In this document: positions 50,128-62,000 of the stretch, in pieces
Numbering within the stretch: the stretch's first letter is position 1
Layout of the letters: each line of letters starts with the position of its first letter
From: Steromphala cineraria
Taxonomy: Eukaryota > Mollusca > Gastropoda > Trochida > Trochidae
Length of the DNA stretch: 64,000 bases
Direction: 5' to 3'
Assembly (NCBI GenBank): GCA_916613615.1
Contig: OU744730.1
Location: forward strand, 22,136,406-22,200,405
Program-made: the position numbers and the translations under genes
The notes under the pieces: generated by a model
What the model was told of the DNA's origin: nothing
Databases searched by the model: none
What the model saw: the letters and a program-made list of their open reading frames with translations, nothing else

Positions 50128-50340
50128 TGAAATGCTTGCCTCTAGCGCAAGAGGCCCGGGTTCGAATCCCGTGGAGACACATTTTGTGAACGAGGTCTTA
50201 TCCCTGATAAGACACTTCATCCGCATTACACTCAGTCCACGAAGCTGTTAAATTATACCTGGATGTAAAGACCTATACAAGGCAACAATTAGCGTCAAAA
50301 AGCACCTTTATGGTGTTAATTAACTGGACATATCATGGAA
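50128..50340 (+). mobile_element. tRNA-derived SINE
   Basis: The head has a pol III B box GGTTCGAATCC (50159-50169) inside a T-arm-like CCCGGGTTCGAATCCCGTGG. It is followed by a body with GATAAGACACTTCATCCGCA and TTACACTCAGTCCACGAAGC, which resembles, from memory, the conserved central domain of widespread molluscan SINEs. The start and tail are approximate. Confidence 0.75.
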
Positions 50341-50759
50341 AAGTAAGTTCATCCTCCTCATGTTATTTGCAATAGCGAAATTGACGAGCAATACCATCTC
50401 GTCTACCAGTATTTCTGTATGTGGATAGCTCACCAATTGTTGACAAAGTATTTCAACGTCTTGCTTCTTCTTGCAAGAAGCGTTTTCATTTGTTAAAAAC
50501 GTTCAATGAATTGTGGTGCAATTCTTTCCGCCAGGGGCAACTGTCAGTCTAATTAGAACAGAAGTTCAATCAACATCACTTGATCTGCCTCTGTTGGGAA
50601 AGAATGCCTATCCCTTTGCATTTCACGAATTTATCAAGAACTATCAACACGGAATCAACATAGACATAATGACTGCCACATTCCCAATAACTCAAACCAA
50701 TATCTTACGAATTACTCTACATGCCTATCTATGATATGGAATCTCATAAATTCACGTGC

Positions 50760-51510
50760 ATATCCATGTTCTTGATTTGAAACATTACACATGCCTATCC
50801 ATGTACTTGATTTTATACATTACACGTTCCTATCCACGTGCTTGATGTTATACATTACATGTGCCTATCCACGTGCTTGATTTTATACATTACACGTGCC
50901 TATCCATGTACTTCATTTTATACATTATTCGTGCCTATCCATGTACTTGAATTTACACATTATTCGTGCCTATCCATGTACTTGATTTTATACATTATTC
51001 GTGCCTATCCACGTGCTTGATTTTATACATTACACGTGTCTATCCATGTACTTGATTTTATACATTACACGTGCCTATCCACGTGCTTGATTTTATACAT
51101 AAAACATGCCTATCAATGTACTTGATTTTAAACATTACGCGTGCCTATCCATGTACTTGATTTTATACATTATTCGTGCCTATAAAAATACTTGATAAAC
51201 ATGCTTATCTGTGTAATTGTATATATATACGTTACACGTGCCTATGGATATATTTGATAATATATACCTCACATGTGTCAATCGATGCACTTGATTTGAA
51301 ACATTACAGGTGTCTATTTATGTACTTGATTACCTACATTAAACATGCTTACCTGTGTACTTCATATATACTTACATGTGCCTAAACATGTACTTGATTA
51401 TTTATAGCTTACAATCGAGGTACTGGAGTTTATACATTACACGTGCCTATCCATGTATTTGATTTGAAACATTACATGTGGGTATACATGTACTTGATTT
51501 TATCTATTAC
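50760..51510. repeat. Minisatellite of about 35 bp between TG-B and TG-C
   Basis: About 20 imperfect tandem units of CACGTGCCTATCCATGTACT followed by TGATTTTATACATTA. Unit length drifts and copies decay towards the right. Confidence 0.88.
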
Positions 51511-52916
51511 ATGTTAATAATTTCTATAAGTTTATTTGATCATTTTATCCGAAGTTGATGGTTAACAAGGCAAAAGTAAAATAAATATGTTGCAAAAATT
51601 TATTACGGAAAAATACATGACAAAATACATTTAAAGGTGAAGAAAGTGGCACTTTCACAGAAACTGAACTCGCATAAGCAGTCAATGCATCGTCTTTCCT
51701 TTAATCAATAGAATATATCCTTAGAATATTGGAACTCAAGTAAAACAATTAGCAATCTATCTTTCTTCGTCAATGGACAATAATGCTCTTGTCTAACTTT
51801 GAATGCTTAAAACTGTTGACCCTGAACACCAGCAATTTATGATATGAAACTCAAGCAGAAAATGTGAGATTGAAAAAACTTTTGATAGAGTTTCGTCTCC
51901 ATATCTTCATATAAAGAAAATCTAGCCATGGAATATATCAGAGAACTAAGAACTAAGAAAAATTAAATCTTTAAAATATGATAATAGGAATTAATAATTG
52001 AAACCAAGAAGTAATGTATTGTCCTATAATTGTAACCTGATTGCTGTATCTGGCTCCAGTGAGTAATTCGTTATAAAATTGTTCATAATAGTCATCTCCC
52101 AGCTAAAACAACTATTGTTTTGATGGAAAATAAAAATGAATAAGCTATTTTGTGGAGTATTTTTTTGTTCTGCAAATAAAATAATAATTAAAAGTAAAAT
52201 GTTTATATCAGGTGTTAATTAGTGGTATCTGACGATCTAATTCTTTTTAATGTTGAAAATTGATAATGGTTACATGAAATACATGGACATTATGATTAAC
52301 AGCACATAAGTTTTAACAACTACATGTAAACAATGTGATCACAGATAACAGGTTGACATCGTAATAAAAGGTCAAGTAAATATATCATCTTCCCTTTTAG
52401 GAGCAATTTTAAGTAATGTACAAAAGAAAGTACACACTGAAGTTGGATTCAATATATCTTAATAATATTTCTAAAAGACATATGATGTATTCCATAAAGG
52501 CATGATAACATTAACACATAATATATCCAGAAGCTTGAATGAATTAATAAGTGTCTTGTTTACATTCTGTTAAGAAAATACCATCGCGTTCAAAAATTTG
52601 TAAATATGTGAAGACTGAAGAAAATTTACTGATTTTTACATAAAATACATTCTCTATGTGGAAAAACATTTGTATTTCATCAAGTTGGATTTGGAAAAAT
52701 TATATTTCAAAATTGTTATTACAAAATGTAATTAAAAGTACTTGGAAGTTTCTTTTGAATAATTATTATGTTCCCTAAGGTTTTTAAGTTCAACAAAAAA
52801 AAACCTTGAAATATTTATATAATCATTGGTAATCATACATATGATAAAACCAACCAATGTGTACTTTCTTTTGACCCTCAGGTTATATATAGCTGTGGCC
52901 CAGGTTCTGTGTGGTA

Positions 52917-53067
52917 TTACTGAAGCTCAACACAGAAGTAACCGTAGATGTCGCCCAACTGTCGACTGTCGAATCCGATAGTGAACTCGCGCTCTTTCTT
53001 CTTTTTCGGAAAAGGTTTAGGTTGCAGGACGATTGTCCTTGTCCAAGTTTCGCCCGGACCTAGGTCA
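52917..53067 (-). CDS. TG-C exon 16 (stop codon)
   Basis: [37 protein letters not shown], then [12 protein letters not shown] and TAA at 52919-52917. Confidence 0.94.
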
Positions 53068-56000
53068 CTGAAGGAACAAGCAAGGAGTTGTTTTCATTTA
53101 TGATTCATATTTATTATTTCAAAAATTTACAGGAGCAGTACACGTTTGTATTACTTATCGTGTAATTGTTAATTAATGTAACACCATGTAAATAAATCCA
53201 CCCTATCATTTATAAAGTCATACTACATCATAACTCAAATATTCTTGAACAGTACCTTAAATGAACTATTTATATTAGAAGATTAAGGATATTATTTTCG
53301 CAAAGGAGTGTGAAAAAATCCGTCAAGTATTATTTTCAGATCCATAAAGGCGTAGGAAGCCCTTTGCCAATAGTAACAAACAGGATAAATATCTGTCTTA
53401 TGGCTTATCCAATGTTTATCTCATCGAATGATTTCGAATTTTATATGTAACAAGAGGCGCAGCTTTTAGCAAATACATCGAAAACGATTATCAAATTATA
53501 TTTTGTTCGACAGATTCGAACGAAGTCTCTACAGGATTCGAACAAACACTTGGAAGCAATGCAAACAGAGCGATCCTGTTATCAGTTCCTACCATTCAAA
53601 CCAAAGGATTTATAACAAGTAACTCGCATGTCAATGTTATGTTTTGTCACCATAAAATGTATAATAAAAGCGGTGTGAGACTCACGAAATGGGGAAGCTG
53701 TCAGATCGGGGATCGATGAACGTGAAACCTCCACTCAGGTCGATATCACAGTTAGTCAGGTAGATGCTGAAGGGATTAGTGAAGGAAACCTCAACCTCCA
53801 TCCTTCCAAATCTAGAACACGTCGGGGGACCCTGAAACACAACTGGTATATTCACACGCTGCAATCTTCAATTCCTTATAGTTATTTCATGCTACTGTCC
53901 TAACCTCCTCCTTCATCATCATCTTCATTGTCGTCATCATCATCATCATCAACGTCATATTCATCACCATGATCATAATCATCATCACCAAGATCAGTAT
54001 CATCATCATAATCATCATATTCATCATCATGATCCTAATCATCATCACCAAGATCAGTATCATCATCATAATCATCATATTCATCATCATGATCCTAATC
54101 ATCATCACCATGATCATAATCATCATCATAATCATCATATTCATCATCATGATCCTAATCATCATCACCATGATCATAATCATCATCATAACCATATGGA
54201 TCATAATCATCTTGATCATAATCATAATTATAATAATGACCATTATCATAATCATCGACTTATGCTGATCTCATCGTCATCATCATCATCAGCGCCATCA
54301 TCATCATCATCGTCGTCGTCGTCATCATTGTCGTCGTCGTGATAAGCATCATTATCCTTTTCATGATGACAATCACCAATATCCACGAGTGATACTGATT
54401 CATCATGAAGACAAACACCAATATCCATGAGTGATACTGATTCATCATGGTGACAAACACCAATATCCATGAGTGATACTGATTCACCATGATGACAATC
54501 ACCAATATCCATGAGTGATACTGATTCATCATGATGACAATCACCAATATCCATGAGTGATACTGATTCACCATGAAGACAAACACCAATATCCACGAGT
54601 GATACTGATTCACCATGAAGACAAACACCAATATCCACGAGTGATACTGATTCATCATGATGACAATCACCAATATCCACGAGTGATACTGATTCATCAT
54701 GATGACAAACACCAATATCCATGAGTGATACTGATTCACCATGAAGACAAACACCAATATCCACGAGTGATACTGATTCACCATGATGACAATCACCAAT
54801 ATCCACGAGTGATACTGATTCACCATGAAGACAAACACCAATATCCATGAGTGATACTGATTCACCATGAAGACAAACACCAATATCCACGAGTGATACT
54901 GATTCACCATGATGACAAACACCAATATCCATGAGTGATACTGATTCACCATGAAGACAAACACCAATATCCATGAGTGATACTGATTCACCATGAAGAC
55001 AAACACCAATATCCATGAGTGAAACTGATTCATCATGATGACAAACACCAATATCCATGAGTGATACTGATTCATCATGATGACAATCACCAATATCCAT
55101 GAGTGATACTGATTCACCATGAAGACAAACACCAATATCCATGAGTGATACTGATTCATCATGATGACAAACACCAATATCCATGAGTGATACTGATTCA
55201 TCATGATGACAATCACCAATATCCATGAGTGATACTGATTCATCATGAAGACAAACACCAATATCCATGAGTGATACTGATTCACCATGAAGACAAACAC
55301 CAATATCCATGAGTGATACTGATTCATCATGAAGACAAACACCAATATCCATGAGTGATACTGATTCATCATGAAGACAAACACCAATATCCATGAGTGA
55401 TACTGATTCATCATGAAGACAAACACCAATATCCATGAGTGATACTGATTCACCATGAAGACAAACACCAATATCCATGAGTGATACTGATTCATCATGA
55501 TGACAATCACCAATATCCATGAGTGATACTGATTCATCATGATGACAATCACCAATATCCATGAGTGATACTGATTCATCATGATGACAATCACCAATAT
55601 CCATGAGTGATACTGATTCACCATGAAGACAAACACCAATATCCACGAGTGATACTGATTCACCATGAAGACAAACACCAATATCCACGAGTGATACTGA
55701 TTCACCATGAAGACAAACACCAATATCCATGAGTGATACTGATTCATCATGAGGACATCATTCATAATTATAAAACAATTATCCCAACCACTACATCGCA
55801 TTAAGTACCAAAAGCTTTGCCCTTAGCTCCCACTACCAACGCCACACCCCTTCGGTCATCATCATAGTCGTCACGTTATTGCTTCTGTAAGGGCGGATGT
55901 GATGACAAGCCGCCGTTTTCAATATCATACAGTATATAAGGGTATACAGTATACAAACTGTTGACTTAGTTTTGGGTTAGCACATTCTAGAAGATAGATC

Positions 56001-59000
56001 TAAAGTTTTCAATCACGATTAACAGAATGACTTTAATGTTTTTGGACAGTTTAACCCAATTATCCATCAGCTTCTGACGGCTCTCTATTTCTCTATATTC
56101 TTTTTTACTCACAGTGACTTTGACGTCCGGCCTCCTCAGCCTGAAGTCGAACTCCTCGGTGACCATATCCTCGGAGCCGTCCATCCGCGTGTACGGGACG
56201 ATAGCTTGCAGTTCGAATATGTAGCCGTCCTTGGGTTTAGCCAGGGAGACAGGGGGTTCCATCAGCAGAGAAAACAATTGACCTGTTGCATAGTAATAGC
56301 TGAAGTTTTCGCTCCATACATGATGATTTCTACGACTTTGGAATAATCATTGGAGTTATGGCATATTTCAGCCTCTGAGGAAAATATATTTGGCAGAAAC
56401 CAATTGTTACTGAGGAATTTGGACGATATAACTTAATATAAAATCGTACTTCTGCCCTTTTAATGCCACGATTATATATACGATTATTACCATGATGTAT
56501 ATTCTACAAGGATTATAGACAGTCAAACATTATTTTTCAGTAACAGGCCTCTGTCAAAAATACATACCCATAGATATTAGCATTTTATGCGGGAATTATA
56601 AATAATCGGTTCCATTTAAATTTATGTATATCCTCAACACAATGATAACCGAACGTACTTTGTCCAGGGTCAATAACCATCTTGCCATCGGTTGCAAATT
56701 TCTCCATCTTAGCCAGTCCCGTGTAAGAGTCGTAATACGTCTTGTAGAAGCACTTGAGAGTGATGGACTCAACGTGTACCGGTTCATCGCTAATATTCTT
56801 CACGTGTACACCCAAGCTGAACTCGCTTCCAACAAACACGTCTCCGGGATCCTCAAACTCGATTTCGAGATTCTGAAAAAAAGCAACACAAAATAACTGA
56901 CATTGTTTACTCTCGGGTTTCACTTGCAGAGTTTTTTTTATTTGAAGGGACCCAGAAACATTATGAGAGTTGTTTGATCGAAATGGGTCCAACTTTGTAA
57001 ATGGTATCATTTTATCCAGAGGTACCGGTTGTGTGTGCAAATTACCATTTTTATGCTGAGAGAGAGATTATACGTGTTTGAGGCATATAAACTTACATCA
57101 GTAAAGCCCCATGGATTGAAGAGGAGATTATACTTGGGTGAGGTTTATAAACTTACATCAGTAAAGCCCCAAGGATTGAAGAGGAGATTGTACGTGGGTG
57201 AGGTATATAAACTTACATCAGTAAAGCCCCCAGGATTGAAGTGAAGAGTATATATGGGTGAGGTATATAAACTTACATCTGTAAAGCCCCAAGGATTGAA
57301 GAGGAGATTTTACATGGGTGAGGTATATAAACTTACATCTGTAAAGTCCCAAGGATTGAAGAGGAGATTGTACGTGGGTGAGGTATATAAACTTACATCT
57401 GTAAAGCCCCAAGGATTGACGTGAAGAGTATACATGGGTGAGGTATATAAACTTACATCAGTAAAGCCCCAAGGATTGAAGAGGAGATTATACTTGGGTG
57501 AGGTATATAAACTTACATCAGTAAAGCCCCAAGGATTGAAGAGGAGATTATACTTGGGTGAGGTATATAAACTTACATCAGTAAAGCCCCAAGGATTGAA
57601 GTGAAGAGTATACATGGGTGAGGTATATAAACTTACATCAGTAAAGCCCCAAGGATTGAAGAGGAGATTATACTTGGGTGAGGTATATAAACTTACATCT
57701 GTAAAGCCCCAAGGATTGAAGTGAAGAGTATACATGGGTGAGGTATATAAACTTACATCAGTAAAGCCCCAAGGATTGAAGAGGAGATTATACTTGGGTG
57801 AGGTATATAAACTTACATCAGTAAAGCCCCAAGGATTGAAGTGAAGAGTATACATGGGTGAGGTATATAAACTTACATCAGTAAAGCCCCAAGGATTGAA
57901 GAGGAGATTATACATGGGTGAGGTAAATAAACTTACATCAGTAAAGCCCCAAGGATTGAAGAGGAGAGTATACATGGGTGAGGTATATAAACTTACATCA
58001 GTAAAGCCCCAAGGATTGAAGAGGAGAGTATACATGGGTGAGGTATATAAACTTACATCAGTAAAGCCCCCAGGATTGAAGAGGAGATTATACGTGAGTG
58101 AGGTATATAAACTTACATCAGTAAAGCCCCCAGGATTGAAGTGAAGAGTATATATGGGTGAGGCATATAAACTTACATCAGTAAAGCCCCCAGGATTGAA
58201 GTGAAGAGTATATATGGGTGAGGTATATAAACTTACATCTGTAAAGCCCCAAGGATTGAAGAGGAGATTATACGTGGGTGAGGTATATAAACTTACATCA
58301 GTAAAGCCCCCAGGATTGAAGTGAAGAGTATATATGGGTGAGGCATATAAACTTACATCAGTAAAGCCCCCAGGATTGAAGTGAAGAGTATATATGGGTG
58401 AGGTATATAAACTTACATCTGTAAAGCCCCAAGGATTGAAGAGGAGATTTTACATGGGTGAGGTATATAAACTTACATCTGTAAAGCCCCAAGGATTGAA
58501 GAGGAGATTGTACGTGGGTGAGGTATATAAACTTACATCTGTAAAGCCCCAAGGATTGACGTGAAGAGTATACATGGGTGAGGTATATAAACTTACATCT
58601 GTAAAGCCCCAAGGATTGAAGTGAAGAGTATATATGGGTGAGGTATATAAAGTTACATCAGTAAAGCCCCAAGGATTGAAGAGGAGATTATACATGGGTG
58701 AGGTAAATAAACTTACATCAGTAAAGCCCCATGGATTGAAGAGGAGATTATACATGGGTGAGGTTTATAAACTTACATCAGTAAAACTCCAAGGATTGAA
58801 GAGGAGATTATACATGGGTGAGGTTTATAAACTTACATCAGTAAAACTCCAAGGATTGAAGAGGAGATTATACATGGGTGAGGTATATAAACTTACATCA
58901 GTAAATCCCCAAGGATTGAAGAGGAGATTATACTTGGGTGAGGTATATAAACTTACATCTGTAAAACCACAAGGATTGAAGAGGAGATTATACATTGGTG

Positions 59001-62000
59001 AGGTTTATAAACTTACATCAGTAAAACCCCAAGGATTGAAGAGGAGATTATACATGGGTGAGGTATATAAACTTACATCAGTAAAGCCCCAAGGATTGAA
59101 GAGGAAATTATACATGGGTGAGGTAAATAAACTTACATCAGTAAAACCCCAAGGATTGAAGAGGAGATTATACATGGGTGAGGTATATAAACTTACATCA
59201 GTAAAACCCCAAGGATTGAAGAGCTCTTCATCCCAGGCAGATCCAGAGTGCATCAATGCAAACTTCCTCTGAGCCTTTCGAACAATATCTCTTTCTTCCT
59301 TCGAGCCTGATAAAACATATACATTGATAATAATAATTACAGCAACGTTAATGACGATACCGACAACGATAACGAAATGATTATAACATTAAAGGTTAAA
59401 TAAATAAATACAAATTCGTCATGTGAAACGATCTATAATTATTCATTTTTAATAACCAGCAAATTGACAACCTACAGATCATTTTTATGTCCTTGGCCAG
59501 TTCCTCAATACGACATTCAGCTCCTCTTATGGTCACCCCAATTAACGATTATTTTTGTAAATACCCCCCCCCCCCCCCCCCCCCCCCCTCGATAAAAGAC
59601 AGCTTTAGGGGATGCTCAAATCTTGCTCAACTAACCTTCCTCATATTTGTAGTCAAGCGTTAGGTCCTCTCGCTCAACGTTACTGGCGGTTCTGTTGGCT
59701 ATTGAAGTACTTCTGTACGGCTTGCCTGTAGGCTTGTGAGTACTGATCATTCGTCCCACTCTGTCAATAGGAGATAGCAGAGTTACATACGCAGGGTATA
59801 ATCAATATTCAAAGGACCTTATTAAACATATATAACAATATTCTCTCCGCTTTACTAACAAGGCAAAAGTGAGCGCGGCTCACATACCCCCGCTTGAGTT
59901 TGACCGCCTTCACGTAACATTAATTTGAAAATTTATGATTATGACTTAGAACACAATGATCTTGCAACCCTAAAAACTATTTCACTTCAAAACATCCCCG
60001 GCCATGTAGTTTTTGAATAAAATTCTGGGAACCCTGGAATTACCCCTAAAGGGCACAACAGCACTATACAGTCGAACCTTGTTTTGGTTACAGGTGAAAA
60101 TCGTCCGGATAGCAAATCGTCCGGTTAACTGGGTCATTTTTCTTAAGAAATATAGACACATTGTTTGAAAAATCTTTGTCCGTAAGGTGAGATTTATGGA
60201 TATACGGAGTCTGGGTTGAAGTGTGCAAGTCATTTGGTATTTATATATGCTCCGGAAACAAGATAAAGTAAAATTTTTTGACCGTTTTTGGTCAAAAGTT
60301 CAAAAATTATTTGGACCATTGAGTTGAAACCCCTAAAAGGCACAACAGCACCATATAGGCTACTTTCATACCAAATTTGAAGTTTCTAAGTGGTATAGTT
60401 TTTCAGTTATGCTCCGGAAACGAGACAAAGTCCAAAAATCGGACCGTTTTTGGTCAAAATTTCAAAAATTATTTGGACCATTGAGCTGAAACCCCTAAAA
60501 GGCACCACAGCACCATATAGGCTACTTCCATACCAAATTTGAAGTTTCTAAGTGGTATAGTTTTTCAGTTATGCTCCGGAAACGAGACAAAGTCCAAAAA
60601 TCGGACCGTTTTTGGTCAAAATTTCAAAAAATTATTTGGACCATTGAGCTGAAACCCCTAAAAGGCACCACAGCACCATATAGGCTACTTCCATACCAAA
60701 TTTGAAGTTTCTAAGTGGTATAGTTTTTCAGTTATGCTCCGGAAACGAGACAAAGTCCAAAAATCAGACCGTTTTTGGTCAAAATTTCAAAAATTATTTG
60801 AACCATTGAGCTGAAACCCCTAAAAGGCACCACAGCACCATATAGGCTACTCCCATACCAAATTTTAAGTTTCTAAGTGGAATAGTTTTTGAGTAATGCT
60901 CCGGAAACGATTTCGGACGGACGGACGCACGCACGCACGCACGGACGGACGGACACGCGGAGCGCTATATACCCCCGACTACGTCGTAGCGGGGGTATAA
61001 TTAGCTTTACAAAGGACATTTTGAATGCTTTGACAGAAGTAACTTCGACTGGCTAAAATTGAAATCCAGGTCATAACAGTTAAAGTTCAATCAGTTTAAA
61101 CTTTCCATTAAAATGAACAAATAAATACTCAACGGTAATAATGTTGATCCCGGAGGGAACAATATTTTTATAAACTTATAATAAGCTTATACTATGTTAT
61201 ATAAACTTTCTTAGAGTTTGACCGGCATCGCTCAGTACAGAGTTTGTTTCTGAATGGCAAGAGAGATAACTCTTCTTAACAGTCCTCTACTCACTGTACA
61301 ATATATGGTGCAACTCCATCTTGAAGAGAAAATAACTTATAGTTATATAAACGTTCTAAGAGTTTGACCGGCATCGCTCTGTACAGAGTTTGTTTCTGAA
61401 TGACAAGGGAGATAACTCTCCTAGACAGTCAGAATGACAAGGGAGGTAACTCTTCTAGACAGTCCTCTACTCACACATCCTTCTTCCTCTTCTTCTCCAT
61501 CAACAAACCAGTTTTATGATCCTCTCTGAACTCCACCTTGTCAGCATTCACCTCACTGAAGATGAACGGTCCGTCGTATCCCACAGTTATCTCCCCTTCC
61601 TTGATGGCCTTCAGAGGGGCCGGTCCACAGCAGTACACGCCTAGCCAGAAACAAAGAGGGATTCTTCTTAAAGGGGCAGTAGTACGTTTTTTGATAATTT
61701 TAGATTTCAATTTTTTCACTGATAATAATTGTAAGTTAATGCTAAATGTATTTTTTTGACAGTGACAAAAATCGCATTACACAAACCAATCATCCATTAT
61801 CAGAGGACAAAGTATGAAGATTCACATAAAATTCAATGGCGGCCATTTTGTGTGAACACCTTTACTTCATTTTGTGCAAGAAAAAGCAATCGTATGGCTT
61901 ATCTTAACGTTATATATTTGAATGATTACTGCTCCATTAACTTAAAAATTCATTGTCTTTCAATTGGAACCATTAATTTTAATTTTCCTGACATCACCTT

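Larger units (their letters stand above)
49437..52916. other. Stretch between TG-B and TG-C
   Basis: Must contain the TG-B start exon, promoter and TG-C 3' UTR; none could be placed. It holds a SINE and a minisatellite, listed separately; from 51.5 to 52.9 kb it is AT-rich with nothing recognisable. Confidence 0.6.

Noticed and set aside
53969..54268. Ile-rich or Met-rich frames, as a membrane peptide
   Set aside because: Translation of an imperfect ATC/ATG simple repeat.
54252..55801. Open frames of 492 and 513 codons on the minus strand
   Set aside because: They are translations of a 45-bp minisatellite in two frames, without splice sites or unique sequence. The period alone explains the length.
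57310..58035. 241-codon frame (and similar plus-strand frames) in the 60-bp array, as a gene of its own
   Set aside because: The array is a duplication of an exon end and donor. Plus-strand frames are its complement, and the distal minus-strand blocks are separated from exon 12 by in-frame stops.
57061..59220. CRISPR-like array
   Set aside because: Units are contiguous 60-bp tandem copies without unique spacers, in an animal genome.
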